Source: Agrobacterium larrymoorei
Lineage (GTDB): Bacteria; Pseudomonadota; Alphaproteobacteria; Rhizobiales; Rhizobiaceae
Assembly (NCBI RefSeq): GCF_013322225.1
Contig: NZ_JAAMFB010000027.1
Location: forward strand, 1-64,000
Direction of reading: 5' to 3'
Length of the DNA: 64,000 bases
Shown in pieces: positions 35,247-45,286 of the stretch; the first letter of the stretch is position 1; every line of letters starts with the position of its first letter. The notes under the pieces are model-generated. The model did no database searches. It was not told the origin of the DNA and worked only from the letters and a program-made list of their open reading frames with translations. The position numbers and the translations under genes are program-made.

Positions 35247-35307
35247 ACGCGCAGTTGCGCGTTTCCAGCTGGGTTTCCCATTCTCGCAGGGGAAGTTTTT
35301 CTTCCCC
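35247..35307 (+). promoter_or_regulatory. Hairpin pair between infC and rpmI (leader or attenuator)
   Basis: The first hairpin has arms ACGCGCA (35247-35253) and TGCGCGT (35256-35262) followed by TT. The second has arms GGGGAAG (35289-35295) and CTTCCCC (35301-35307), with T-rich sequence GCGCTTTTTA soon after. In other bacteria L20 represses its own operon by binding structured leader RNA, so this could be an attenuator or terminator controlling rpmI-rplT. The mechanism is inferred from position. Confidence 0.5.
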
Positions 35308-35438
35308 GTTGCGCTTTTTATCAACTGCGGTTATAAGCGCGCGTCCGAACGGTCCGGCAGGGCATGCCGAGTCCGTTCCTGAATAGCTTGAAGCAGGCTT
35401 CGTCTGCCTGTTTCGATACAAAATAATGGAGTAGCAAA

Positions 35439-35642
35439 ATGCCCAAGATGAAGACGAAATCCGCTGCAAAGAAGCGGTTCAAGATCACTGGCACCGGCAA
35501 GGTTCTCGCAGCCGCCGCCGGTAAGCGCCACGGCATGATCAAGCGTTCCAACAAGTTCATTCGCGACGCGCGCGGAACCATGGTTCTGGCCGAAGCTGAC
35601 GGCAAAAAGGTCGTCAAGAACTACCTGCCGAACGGTCTCTAA
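35439..35642 (+). CDS. rpmI: 50S ribosomal protein L35
   Basis: A 67-aa, very basic protein with the L35 hallmark [20 protein letters not shown] and internal [13 protein letters not shown]. It is a component of the large ribosomal subunit. Forty bases separate it from rplT, as in most bacteria. Confidence 0.97.
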   Translation: MPKMKTKSAAKKRFKITGTGKVLAAAAGKRHGMIKRSNKFIRDARGTMVLAEADGKKVVKNYLPNGL

Positions 35643-35682
35643 GACTTTTCCGCATTTTTGGACACTTTAAGGAGATCATGAC

Positions 35683-36087
35683 ATGGCACGCGTAAAACGT
35701 GGCGTAACTTCCCGCGCCAAGCACACCAAGACACTCAAGGCAGCCAAGGGCTTCTACGGCCGTCGCAAGAACACCATCCGCGCAGCTAAGGCAGCGGTGG
35801 ATCGTTCCAAGCAGTACGCTTACCGCGACCGCAAGGTCAACAAGCGCAACTTCCGCGCTCTGTGGATCCAGCGTATCAACGCTGCTGTTCGCGAATTCGG
35901 CCTGACCTATGGCCGCTTCATCGACGGCCTGAACAAGGCTGGCATCGAAGTCGACCGTAAGGTTCTGTCCGACATGGCTATCCATGAGCCGGCAGCTTTC
36001 GGCGCTCTCGTAGACGCCGCGAAGAAGGCTCTTGAGTACCTCAAGGATGCAGGTACGGCCAACGAGTTTGAATCCGCTGTAAAGTAA
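35683..36087 (+). CDS. rplT: 50S ribosomal protein L20
   Basis: A 134-aa protein, with the L20 signature [21 protein letters not shown] and [21 protein letters not shown]. It is an early 50S assembly protein that binds 23S rRNA and, in many species, represses its own operon. AAGGAG is present upstream of the ATG. A rho-independent terminator follows at 36119. Confidence 0.97.
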   Translation: MARVKRGVTSRAKHTKTLKAAKGFYGRRKNTIRAAKAAVDRSKQYAYRDRKVNKRNFRALWIQRINAAVREFGLTYGRFIDGLNKAGIEVDRKVLSDMAIHEPAAFGALVDAAKKALEYLKDAGTANEFESAVK

Positions 36088-36118
36088 TTACGGCGCGGAC
36101 AAATTGTTGTTCATTGAG

Positions 36119-36147
36119 ACCCGCGCCGGGCAACCGGTGCGGGTTTC
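36119..36147 (+). terminator. Rho-independent terminator of the infC-rpmI-rplT operon
   Basis: An 11-bp stem (left arm 36119-36129, right arm 36134-36144, one G-U pair) with loop GCAA followed by TTCGCTTT. It is GC-rich and placed 31 bases after rplT, before the kinase-like gene. Confidence 0.75.
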
Positions 36148-36213
36148 GCTTTGATAGCGTTACAGCGCTGTGCGTCCTTTGGGACGCGTAATGCGTTATC
36201 CGACAGGAAGAGA

Positions 36214-37092
36214 ATGCTGCAGTCCGCCGATCCGACAGAGAGGGAGAGAGGCTTCCACGTCCATCTTGAGGACGCGGATATTGCCGCGCTCATGCAAACT
36301 CTTCTGACGAGCGACCGGCGCATTCAACAGTTGCAGCTTTCCGTCGGCTCGGTCTGGATCAAGCGGCAGGGAACGGAAAAGGCGCCGCTTTGGGTGAAGC
36401 TGCAGGCACTGTTCGCCTCTCTGCTCCCCTATAAATTTCTCAAACCGTCCCCCATTCTCAAGCCAAGCGAAATGATGGCGCGCGAAAAGCGCAGAATGAT
36501 CGAATTCGATAGAGCAGGTTTCGCCGTTCCCGAGATCATTTACGCTTCGGAAACCGCAATCGTGCTTTCTGACGTGGGTGACACTGTTCAGCGGACTTTG
36601 AAGGTGCTGCGGGGACAGGGCAGTGACGCCCATGATCCGCTTCTGGTCGATGCGGCTGCCGCCATTGGTGATCTCCACGCCGCAGGTTTATGCCATGGAA
36701 GGCCGCATGTCCGAGACTTCTTTCTGCGTGATGGCCAAATCGGCTTCATGGATTTCGAGGAAGAGCCGCAGGCCGTGATGCCGCTGTCCACCGCGCAGGC
36801 AAGGGATCTCTGGCTACTGTTTCTACCGCTGACAACGCTTGCCAGGGACGCCGAAAAGACACTTCCTGCGGCTTACAATGCCTGGGCATCCCGCGCTCCG
36901 GCAGGAGCAATCGCGGAATTGCGTCGATTGGTGCATGTCCTTAGCCGATTTTTGCCGCTCGCCCGGTTGATTGGGCGCGTGCAGATGGGTAGTGATCTGC
37001 AACGCTTTATCTTGGCGACCGACTTTCTTAAAGATGCTGTGAAAACCGAAGCCGCTGGCAACAAACCCGGCGAGGCAGGAAAAGATGACTGA
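36214..37092 (+). CDS. Kinase-fold (WaaP/Bud32-like) protein next to pheS
   Basis: A 292-aa protein with a degenerate protein-kinase/LPS-kinase fold. Visible elements are a possible ATP-contact Lys50 (VWIKRQ), an alpha-C-like Glu91 in [13 protein letters not shown], the catalytic-loop-like [11 protein letters not shown] (H161 to D168) and a DFE in place of DFG at 180-182. The loop has Arg where kinases normally have the catalytic Asp, so activity or chemistry is uncertain. The ATG at 36214 follows AGGAAGAG. The last 8 bases overlap pheS, so it is translationally coupled to phenylalanyl-tRNA synthetase. Role unknown. Confidence 0.7.
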   Translation: MLQSADPTERERGFHVHLEDADIAALMQTLLTSDRRIQQLQLSVGSVWIKRQGTEKAPLWVKLQALFASLLPYKFLKPSPILKPSEMMAREKRRMIEFDRAGFAVPEIIYASETAIVLSDVGDTVQRTLKVLRGQGSDAHDPLLVDAAAAIGDLHAAGLCHGRPHVRDFFLRDGQIGFMDFEEEPQAVMPLSTAQARDLWLLFLPLTTLARDAEKTLPAAYNAWASRAPAGAIAELRRLVHVLSRFLPLARLIGRVQMGSDLQRFILATDFLKDAVKTEAAGNKPGEAGKDD

Positions 37093-38167
37093 ACTGGACA
37101 CTTTGAAATCGCAACTGATGTCGGACATCGCCGCAGCCGGAGATGAGGCCGCTATCGAGGCCGTGCGCGTTTCGGCGCTGGGCAAGAAGGGCTCCGTTTC
37201 AGAACTTCTGAAGACGTTGGGCGCCATGACGCCCGAAGAGCGCCAGACGCGCGGAGCCGCGATCAACCAGTTGAAGAACGAGGTGACGGACGTCATCACG
37301 GCGCGCAAGAGCGAACTTAAGGATGCCGCTATCGACGAGCGCTTGAAGGCCGAGACGCTTGATGTCAGCCTGCCGGTTCGCCAGTCTCCGGCAGAACGCG
37401 GTCGCATCCACCCGATCAGCCAGATCGTCGATGAGATCACCGCGATCTTCGCAGATATGGGCTTCTCCATCGCTGAAGGCCCGGATATCGAAACCGATTA
37501 CTATAACTTTACAGCACTGAATTTCCCGGAGGGCCATCCGGCGCGCGAAATGCATGACACCTTCTTCTTCCAGCCGGATGAAAAGGGTGAGCGCAAGGTA
37601 CTGCGCACGCATACTTCTCCGGTGCAGGTCCGCACCATGGAGAGCCAGAAGCCGCCGATCCGCATCGTCATTCCCGGCAAGACCTATCGTCAGGACTCGG
37701 ATGCGACCCATTCGCCGATGTTCCATCAGGTCGAAGGCCTCGTCATCGACAAAAAGGCGCATGTCGGCAATCTGCGCTGGATTCTGGAAGAATTCTGCAA
37801 GACCTTCTTTGAGGTCGACAGCGTCGTCATGCGCTTCCGCCCGTCCTTCTTCCCCTTTACGGAGCCAAGCTTCGAAGTGGATATCCAGTGCGACCGCTCC
37901 GGCCCGATCGTGAAGTTCGGCGAAGGCAAGGACTGGATGGAAATCCTCGGCTGCGGCATGGTGCATCCCAACGTGCTGCGCGCCGGCGGGCTGGATCCGG
38001 ATGAATATCAGGGCTTTGCCTGGGGCATGGGCCTCGACCGTATCGCCATGCTGAAATACGGCATGCCGGACCTGCGCGATTTCTTCAACGCCGATGTTCG
38101 CTGGATGAACCATTACGGCTTCCGCCCCCTCGACATGCCGACTTTGTTCGGCGGTCTGAGCGTCTGA
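37085..38167 (+). CDS. pheS: Phenylalanyl-tRNA synthetase alpha subunit
   Basis: A 360-aa class II aminoacyl-tRNA synthetase alpha chain. The N-terminal coiled-coil tRNA-binding helix spans about residues 1-90, motif 2 is [19 protein letters not shown] and motif 3 is [10 protein letters not shown]. With PheT it forms the alpha2beta2 enzyme that charges tRNA-Phe. The ATG overlaps the upstream kinase-like gene by 8 bases, and pheT follows after 26 bases. Confidence 0.97.
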   Translation: MTELDTLKSQLMSDIAAAGDEAAIEAVRVSALGKKGSVSELLKTLGAMTPEERQTRGAAINQLKNEVTDVITARKSELKDAAIDERLKAETLDVSLPVRQSPAERGRIHPISQIVDEITAIFADMGFSIAEGPDIETDYYNFTALNFPEGHPAREMHDTFFFQPDEKGERKVLRTHTSPVQVRTMESQKPPIRIVIPGKTYRQDSDATHSPMFHQVEGLVIDKKAHVGNLRWILEEFCKTFFEVDSVVMRFRPSFFPFTEPSFEVDIQCDRSGPIVKFGEGKDWMEILGCGMVHPNVLRAGGLDPDEYQGFAWGMGLDRIAMLKYGMPDLRDFFNADVRWMNHYGFRPLDMPTLFGGLSV

Positions 38168-38193
38168 TCGGTCAAGTCGAGGAGTAAACTATT

Positions 38194-40617
38194 ATGAAAT
38201 TCACACTCTCCTGGCTGAAAGAGCATCTCGATACGGATGCGTCGCTGGACCAGATTTGCGAGCGCCTGACCGCGATTGGTCTCGAGGTCGAGGATGTCGA
38301 TGACAAGGCGGCCTATAAGCCGTTCGTCATCGCCAAGGTTCTGTCGGCTGAAAAGCATCCAGAGGCTGACCGTCTGAAGGTTCTGTCGGTTGATGCGGGT
38401 GACGGCAAGCCGGTGCAGATCGTCTGCGGTGCGCCGAATGCCCGCGCTGGTCTCGTCGGTGCGCTTGCGCGTCCGGGCACCTATGTTCCGGGCATCGATG
38501 TCACGCTGTCGGTCGGCAAAATCCGCGGCGTCGAAAGCCACGGCATGATGTGCTCCGAGAAAGAGCTGCACATTTCTGATAGCCATGACGGCATCATCGA
38601 CCTGCCGGAAGATGCGCCCGTCGGTACGTCCTTCGCGTCCTACGCCGGGCTGGACGATCCTGTCATCGAGATCAATCTGACGCCAAACCGTCCTGACTGC
38701 ACCTCGATCTACGGCATCGCGCGCGATCTCGCTGCCTCCGGTCTCGGCAAGCTGAAGACCAAGGCAGCACCAAGCTTCAAGGTCGAAGGCGCAACGCCCG
38801 TCGATGTGAAGCTGGAACTGGACGACCCCGCGCTCTGCCCCGGCTTTTCGCTGCGCATCGTGCGCGGCGTGAAGAATGGCCCGAGCCCGAAGTGGATGCA
38901 GCAGCGCCTGATGGCCATCGGCCTTCGCCCTATCAATGCGCTGGTGGACATCACCAACTATATGACCTTCGATCAGGGTCGCCCGATGCACGTCTTCGAC
39001 GCGGCAAAGGTCAAGGGCGATCTCACGGTGCGCCGCGCGCAGGACGGTGAAACCGTTCTGGCGCTCGATCAGCGGGAGTACAAGCTCGGCCCGAACAACG
39101 TTGTCATTTCCGACGACAACGGCGTCGAATCCATCGGCGGCGTCATGGGCGGCGAGCATTCCGGCTGCGATGAAAACACGGTTGATGTGCTGATCGAATC
39201 CGCTTTGTGGGACCCGATCAACATCGCCAAGACGGGCCGTTCGCTCGGCATCATTACCGATGCCCGCTATCGCTTCGAGCGTGGCGTCGATCCAGACTAT
39301 ATGGTGCCGGGTCTCGAGCGCACAACGGAACTGGTGCTGGAACTTTGCGGCGGCGTTGCCGGTGAGGCCAAAGTCGTTGGTTACAAGGGTTTTGAGCCGA
39401 AATGGATCGATTTCCCGCTGTCCGAAGTGAAGCGCCTGACGGGTCTTGAGGTTTCCGCAGAGGAAAGTCTCTCGATCCTAAAGGGGCTCGGATTTGGCGT
39501 GGAGGGTTCGGGCGAGCGCGTTTCCGTGTGCGCGCCGTCATGGCGTCCAGATGTAGATGGCAAGGCCGATCTGGTGGAAGAGGTCATGCGCATCCATGGC
39601 GTCGATAATATCAAGCCGGAACCGCTGGAAAGCTTCGGTGCCGTCAATGGCCGCATTCTGACGACGTTGCAAATCCGCACGCGCATTGCGCGCCGCGCGC
39701 TGGCAAGCCGTGGCATGCTGGAAGCGGTGACGTGGTCCTTCATCCCGGAAGCGCAGGCAAAGCTCTTCGGCGGTGGTTCTTCTGCGCTGAAGCTCGCCAA
39801 TCCGATTGCGGCCGACATGTCCGATATGCGGCCTTCGCTGCTGCCCGGCCTTTTGACGGCAGCTCAGCGCAATGCCGACAAGGGTTACGGCGATGTCGCG
39901 ATTTTCGAAGTCTCCGGCACTTATGAAAGTGACACGCCGGAAGGCCAGCGTCGTGTGGCTGGCGGCGTGCGTCGTGGAACGGCATCGCTTGCCGGTTCTG
40001 GTCGCATGTGGTCCAACGCTACAAAGGGCGGCGGCAAGGCTATCGATGTCTACGATGCCAAGGCCGATGCTCTGGCCGTGATCGAAGCCTGCGGGCTGCC
40101 GATGTCGAATGTGCAGATCGAAGCCGGTGCGCCTGGCTGGTACCATCCGGGCCGTTCTGGCACCATCAAGATGGGACCGAAAGTCATCCTGGGTTATTTC
40201 GGCGAATTTCATCCGAAGACGTTGGGTGAACTCGACGTTTCGGGTGCTTACTGCGGTTTCGAAATCTTTCTCGACGCCATGGCGGAGCCGAAGAAGAAAG
40301 CGACCCGCACCAAGCCAGCGCTTGAGCTTTCGCCTTTCCAGGCCGTCAAACGCGATTTCGCTTTTGTGGTGGACAGGTCGGTTGAAGCGGGCGCGATCAT
40401 CAAGGCTGCAACAAGCGCCGATCGTAAGCTGGTCACCGGCGTCAACGTCTTCGACGTTTTCGAAGGTGCATCGGTTGGCGAAAACAAAAAATCCATCGCC
40501 ATAGAAGTGCAGATTCAGCCGGTCGACAAGACCCTTACGGATGAGGACTTCGAAGCCCTCACCGCAAAAATCGTCGGTAACGTCGAGAAATCCACAGGTG
40601 GAGTTCTTAGAGGTTAA
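38194..40617 (+). CDS. pheT: Phenylalanyl-tRNA synthetase beta subunit
   Basis: An 807-aa beta chain. The N-terminal tRNA-binding domain includes [20 protein letters not shown] (about 50-69). B3/B4 editing domains follow (about 200-390, with [17 protein letters not shown] before them), then B5 and the C-terminal anticodon-recognition FDX-ACB domain starting [18 protein letters not shown]. Full length. GAGGAG precedes the ATG. Downstream hairpin at 40627 probably terminates the transcript. Confidence 0.97.
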   Translation: MKFTLSWLKEHLDTDASLDQICERLTAIGLEVEDVDDKAAYKPFVIAKVLSAEKHPEADRLKVLSVDAGDGKPVQIVCGAPNARAGLVGALARPGTYVPGIDVTLSVGKIRGVESHGMMCSEKELHISDSHDGIIDLPEDAPVGTSFASYAGLDDPVIEINLTPNRPDCTSIYGIARDLAASGLGKLKTKAAPSFKVEGATPVDVKLELDDPALCPGFSLRIVRGVKNGPSPKWMQQRLMAIGLRPINALVDITNYMTFDQGRPMHVFDAAKVKGDLTVRRAQDGETVLALDQREYKLGPNNVVISDDNGVESIGGVMGGEHSGCDENTVDVLIESALWDPINIAKTGRSLGIITDARYRFERGVDPDYMVPGLERTTELVLELCGGVAGEAKVVGYKGFEPKWIDFPLSEVKRLTGLEVSAEESLSILKGLGFGVEGSGERVSVCAPSWRPDVDGKADLVEEVMRIHGVDNIKPEPLESFGAVNGRILTTLQIRTRIARRALASRGMLEAVTWSFIPEAQAKLFGGGSSALKLANPIAADMSDMRPSLLPGLLTAAQRNADKGYGDVAIFEVSGTYESDTPEGQRRVAGGVRRGTASLAGSGRMWSNATKGGGKAIDVYDAKADALAVIEACGLPMSNVQIEAGAPGWYHPGRSGTIKMGPKVILGYFGEFHPKTLGELDVSGAYCGFEIFLDAMAEPKKKATRTKPALELSPFQAVKRDFAFVVDRSVEAGAIIKAATSADRKLVTGVNVFDVFEGASVGENKKSIAIEVQIQPVDKTLTDEDFEALTAKIVGNVEKSTGGVLRG

Positions 40618-40626
40618 CTTAAAAGT

Positions 40627-40655
40627 AAAGCCATCTTTCAAGCTTTTATGGCTTT
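40627..40655 (+). terminator. Terminator hairpin after pheT
   Basis: Arms AAAGCCAT and ATGGCTTT with a 13-base loop, followed by TCTT, 9 bases after the pheT stop. Modest stem, weak T-run. Confidence 0.45.
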
Positions 40656-40683
40656 TCTTAGCTAAGCTATTGATTTTTTTTGA

Positions 40684-40725
40684 TTTTACACCCAAAATGG
40701 CAATATCGCGATTTTAGGTGTAAAA
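40684..40725. promoter_or_regulatory. Large inverted repeat abutting the nucleotidyltransferase start
   Basis: Fifteen-base arms at 40684-40698 (TTTTACACCCAAAAT) and 40711-40725 (ATTTTAGGTGTAAAA) differ at one position and flank a 12-base spacer. The right arm ends exactly at the base before the ATG, so a bound protein would block translation or transcription start, as for autoregulated toxin/antitoxin operons. A stem-loop in the mRNA leader is the alternative. Confidence 0.6.
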
Positions 40726-41757
40726 ATGTTTGAAATCAATATGTTGAATGGAGATGATATTCGGACGTTTGTCGATGTTAGACAACGCTACGAAGCTTTG
40801 TTGCAACTTCAGCAGCACCATTGGCACAGTTTTCGCGGCACGATGCGCTATGGGGAGCGGTCCGGCAAGCAGTACTTGCTCCGCAGAATCGACAAGTCGG
40901 ATCGTTCTCTGGGCGTTCGAACTGAGCAAACCGATAAATTGTTAGAAAAATTTCAGACTGAAAAGGCAGTCATCGATTCGCGGATTGCAGGCCTCAAAGC
41001 GGAAATCGAAGCGCGGGCGCCGTTGATGGTCGCGCGAGGTGTCGGCCGTCTACCATCTGTTCCGGCACGGATCATCCGTCGTCTGGATGCTGCCCGGTGG
41101 CTTGGCGAAGGTGTTGTCGTGGTCGGAACGAATGCCTTGTTTGCATATGAGGCTCTGGCCGGAGTGCGCATCGCCTCAGATGCGCTAGCAACAGAAGATG
41201 TCGATCTATTGCGAGATGCTCGCCGAAAGATCAGCTTGACTGCTAATGGCGTCAGTGAACGCGGATTGGTCGGACTGTTGCAAGATGTCGATTCGAGTTT
41301 CGCAGCAGTGCGCCAAGGAAGCTTTCGTGCCATCAACCGTAGCGGCTTTATGGTGGATTTGATCGAGCCACTTTCGAAATCGCCCTTTCAGCAAGCTATA
41401 TCTGGCGTTTCCAACCATGAAGATGACCTCGTCAGCGTGGCGATTGAAGGAATGTCTTGGTTGGTCAGCGCGCCAAAAACGGAAGCGATACTTTTGGATG
41501 AAACGGGGTTGCCGTTGCGTATGGTGACGATAGATCCGAGGGTCTATGCACTTCACAAACTATGGCTTTCGGAAAAGGAAGACCGTGATCCGATTAAAAG
41601 ACATCGTGATGAGCAGCAAAGTTCAATCGTGGCGCAAATTGCTCAAAACCATCTGGGTTTGAGCTTTGATGCAGATGATTTGAGCGCTCTTCCGGCTTCG
41701 CTGCGAGAGCTGAAAAACCGGCTGGAAATGTCACCAACCGCACGCTTGCAGTGGTGA
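40726..41757 (+). CDS. GSU2403-type nucleotidyltransferase-fold protein
   Basis: A 343-aa protein whose central domain (about residues 115-235) has nucleotidyltransferase features: VVVGTNALFAYEALAG, a GS/T-N-A-L variant of the GS motif, then ATEDVDLLRDAR supplying the metal-binding Asp pair. The N-terminal 80 residues are helical and charged. This matches the PF12281/GSU2403 group, distantly related to MNT and AbiEii toxins. No antitoxin partner or helix-turn-helix gene is adjacent. A 15-bp inverted repeat ends directly at its ATG. Function unknown; a stress or abortive-infection role is a hypothesis. Confidence 0.72.
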   Translation: MFEINMLNGDDIRTFVDVRQRYEALLQLQQHHWHSFRGTMRYGERSGKQYLLRRIDKSDRSLGVRTEQTDKLLEKFQTEKAVIDSRIAGLKAEIEARAPLMVARGVGRLPSVPARIIRRLDAARWLGEGVVVVGTNALFAYEALAGVRIASDALATEDVDLLRDARRKISLTANGVSERGLVGLLQDVDSSFAAVRQGSFRAINRSGFMVDLIEPLSKSPFQQAISGVSNHEDDLVSVAIEGMSWLVSAPKTEAILLDETGLPLRMVTIDPRVYALHKLWLSEKEDRDPIKRHRDEQQSSIVAQIAQNHLGLSFDADDLSALPASLRELKNRLEMSPTARLQW

Positions 41758-41773
41758 CATTTCCTGCTGTTGC

Positions 41774-42775
<1,002 letters not shown>

Positions 42776-42864
42776 CATTCTCTCCATCCGTGGATTTATA
42801 AAGGTGATGCAGCCCACAATAATGCGGTTATCCGACGAAAATAATCACTGCAAATGTGAGCGGC

Positions 42865-42885
42865 TTGTTCTAAATCTTAGAACAA
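42865..42885. promoter_or_regulatory. LysR operator-like palindrome overlapping the regulator start
   Basis: Perfect 9-bp arms TTGTTCTAA and TTAGAACAA around ATC; the last base is the A of the LysR start codon. It lies between divergent aldo/keto reductase and LysR genes and suits autorepression. The TTCTAA/TTAGAA halves also resemble an inverted ICE box, but their order is reversed. Confidence 0.55.
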
Positions 42886-43775
42886 TGAACCGTGTGCAGC
42901 TCTCCCAACTTGCCGTTCTGGCAGCCGTTTCCGAATGTCGCAGCTTTCGAAAGGCTGCGGCAGAATTGGGCATTGCCCCTTCAGCGGTTAGCCACGCTGT
43001 TTCCGCGCTTGAGGCAAGCCTCGGCCTGCGGCTGCTTCATCGCACAACGCGCAGTGTATCTCCGACGGAAGAGGGTAGCCAGCTTCTGCAGACGCTTGGC
43101 CCCGCTCTTTCTGATATCGATGCCGTTATTCAGACACTGGCAGAGACCACCGGAAAACCAGCGGGACCGTTGCGAGTTGCAATGCCGAGACTTGCTGCTG
43201 AAGATCTCATCGTACCAAGGCTGGGGGAGTTTCTAGCACTCTATCCCGATATTTCCTTGGAGGTCTCCACAGATGACCGGTTCGAAGACATCGTGGCCAA
43301 GGGCTTCGACGCCGGTTTGAGATTGGGAGAGCATCTCGATTCCGACATGATCGCGGTGCGGGCGAGCGGTTGGTGGCGCAGCAGGATCGTCGGATCGCCG
43401 GCATATTTCGAGCGCTATCCCAAGCCGCAGCACCCGCGCGACTTGATGCTGCACCGATGCATCAGACGCCGCTTCTCGAGCGGCAGCATCTATCGCTGGG
43501 AACTGGAGAAGGATGGCAAGCCTCTCGTCGTTGATGTGCAGGGTCCGCTGATTTTGACGGATCAAAGTTTGATCCGGCGCGCAGCGTTGGACGGTGCCGG
43601 ACTAGCTTTTGTTTTCGAGCAGCGGATCAGCGAGGACGTGACTGAGGGTCGTCTCATTTCAGTTTTGGACGAATGGTGCGCGCCGTTCGATGGCTTTTAC
43701 ATTTACTACCCCTCGCGCCGACAGATGCGTCCGGCGCTGAGGGCTTTCGTGGATTTCTTTCGGTTCAAAGCCTGA
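42885..43775 (+). CDS. LysR-family transcriptional regulator
   Basis: A 296-aa LysR regulator. The HTH occupies residues about 4-62 (LAVLAAVSECRSFRKAAAEL then HAVSALEASLGLRLLHRTTR), and the remainder is the sensor domain with the AaeR/DmlR-like QSLIRRAALDGAGLAFV segment. I chose ATG 42885 because the family N-terminus (MNRVQLSQLAVL) begins there. It overlaps the end of the convergent GNAT gene by 11 bases. Likely target is the divergent aldo/keto reductase. Confidence 0.9.
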   Translation: MNRVQLSQLAVLAAVSECRSFRKAAAELGIAPSAVSHAVSALEASLGLRLLHRTTRSVSPTEEGSQLLQTLGPALSDIDAVIQTLAETTGKPAGPLRVAMPRLAAEDLIVPRLGEFLALYPDISLEVSTDDRFEDIVAKGFDAGLRLGEHLDSDMIAVRASGWWRSRIVGSPAYFERYPKPQHPRDLMLHRCIRRRFSSGSIYRWELEKDGKPLVVDVQGPLILTDQSLIRRAALDGAGLAFVFEQRISEDVTEGRLISVLDEWCAPFDGFYIYYPSRRQMRPALRAFVDFFRFKA

Positions 43776-44208
43776 TGCGATAGCGGATATGGCCGTCACT
43801 TTCAGCGTAGCTGTCATATAGTTTGCGGGCCTGTACGTTGTCCTCGTTGGTATGCCAATAAAGACGGGACCAGCCTTTCTCATTGCAGATGGCGATGAGG
43901 TCATCGATCAGCGCGCGACCTATGCCCTTTCCGTGAACGTTGGCATCGATGAACAGGTCTTCCAGATAGCAATCCGGTGTCTTTACCCAAGTGGAATCAT
44001 GGAAGTGATGAATGGCGAAGCCAGCCGTCTTTTCATCTAGAACCGCAGTTCGCATGGAAACACGGGATGCAGGATCGATGATCCTACCCCAGGTATGTTC
44101 GGTCACGTCTGGCGGCAAGTCGACTTCGTAAAAGGCAAGATAATCGTTCCACAGTTTCAACCAATCTTCCCGGTCTTCCGGGCGGGCGTAACGTATCGTC
44201 AGGCCCAT
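43765..44208 (-). CDS. GNAT-family N-acetyltransferase
   Basis: A 147-aa single-domain acetyltransferase. The acetyl-CoA-binding motif is DLFIDANVHGKGIGRALI (about residues 84-101, with the Q/R-x-x-G-x-G/A consensus), and the C-terminal segment LYWHTNEDNVQARKLYDSY is typical of spermine/amino-acid acetyltransferases. The ATG directly follows the aldo/keto reductase stop, so they are co-transcribed. Substrate unknown. Confidence 0.88.
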   Translation of the reverse strand: MGLTIRYARPEDREDWLKLWNDYLAFYEVDLPPDVTEHTWGRIIDPASRVSMRTAVLDEKTAGFAIHHFHDSTWVKTPDCYLEDLFIDANVHGKGIGRALIDDLIAICNEKGWSRLYWHTNEDNVQARKLYDSYAESDGHIRYRIRL

Positions 44209-45159
44209 TCATGCACCTGCCTTATCGAGAAGCGCGACCATCTCTTCGGTGAGTTTGAGGTCGACCGCACGTTTGAAGCTTTCAAGCTGGGAAAGGCTGG
44301 TGGCGCTGGCAATCGGGGCGGTGACTGTATTTTTCTGCAAAAGCCAGGCAAGCGCAATGTCGGCAAGCTTTGCGCCGGTTTCAGCGGCAATCGTGTCCAT
44401 CGCGCCAAGAATGGCCAAGCCTTTGGCATCCAGATAGTCTGCGACACGGTAGGAGCGCGCAACCCCTTCTGTATCTGCCTTGCTACGATATTTGCCGGTT
44501 AGGAAGCCTGCGGCAAGCCCGTAATAATTGATGACACCGATCTCTTGATTGAGGCAAAGCTCAGCGAGCGCACCTTCAAATTTCTCGCGAGTATAAAGAT
44601 TATACTCCGGCTGGATCACGTCATAGCGCGGCAAACCATTCTTCGCGGCGACATCCAGCGACGCTTGGAGTTGCGCGGCATCGTAGTTTGAGCAGCCGAT
44701 CGCACGCACCTTGCCATCACGCCTTAATTTGTCGAATGCGCCAAGTGTCTCTTCCAACGGCACTTCCGCGTCCGGTTTATGGGCCAGGTAAAGATCGATA
44801 TAGTCTGTCTGGAGGCGGCGCAGGGAATCTTCGACTGCCTGTGCGATCCATTTCGCACTGAGCCCGGTCTTGCGCTCATTGTTGTCGAAGCCGACCTTGG
44901 TTACGATGACTGCATCCTCGCGCTTCACGCTGCTCTGCTTCAGCCATTTGCCGATAATGGTTTCGGACTCGCCTCCCTGATGACCGTCCACCCATGCGGA
45001 ATAGACATCTGCCGTGTCGATGGCATTGAAGCCTGCATCGAAGAAGGCATCCAGAAGCTGAAAAGAGGTCTTCTCATCCGCAGTCCAGCCGAAGACGTTG
45101 CCGCCGAATACAATCGGGGCAATGGAAAGACCGGTGCGGCCAAGTGCGCGTTTCTCCAC
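44209..45159 (-). CDS. Aldo/keto reductase (YajO/AKR11-12-like)
   Basis: A 316-aa aldo/keto reductase. Tetrad residues lie in NAIDTADVYSAWVDG (Asp, Tyr), VIVTKVGFD (Lys) and LYLAHKPDAEVPLEE (His). The start is GTG at 45159 with AAGGAG upstream. It is followed with no gap by the GNAT gene. Not obviously linked to the other reductase at 41774, which is a different subfamily (about one third shared motifs only). Substrate probably a sugar or small aldehyde. Confidence 0.9.
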   Translation of the reverse strand: MEKRALGRTGLSIAPIVFGGNVFGWTADEKTSFQLLDAFFDAGFNAIDTADVYSAWVDGHQGGESETIIGKWLKQSSVKREDAVIVTKVGFDNNERKTGLSAKWIAQAVEDSLRRLQTDYIDLYLAHKPDAEVPLEETLGAFDKLRRDGKVRAIGCSNYDAAQLQASLDVAAKNGLPRYDVIQPEYNLYTREKFEGALAELCLNQEIGVINYYGLAAGFLTGKYRSKADTEGVARSYRVADYLDAKGLAILGAMDTIAAETGAKLADIALAWLLQKNTVTAPIASATSLSQLESFKRAVDLKLTEEMVALLDKAGA

Positions 45160-45286
45160 GGGGGAACTCCTTCATTCTTTTTCTGATGTGTCTCGACGTT
45201 ATCAACGGAAGTTAGGCATAACCATTCAATTTCCTTGATGGTATCGCCGAACGTATTGATGCAAACCCGGCGAGTCCGGAAAAGGT

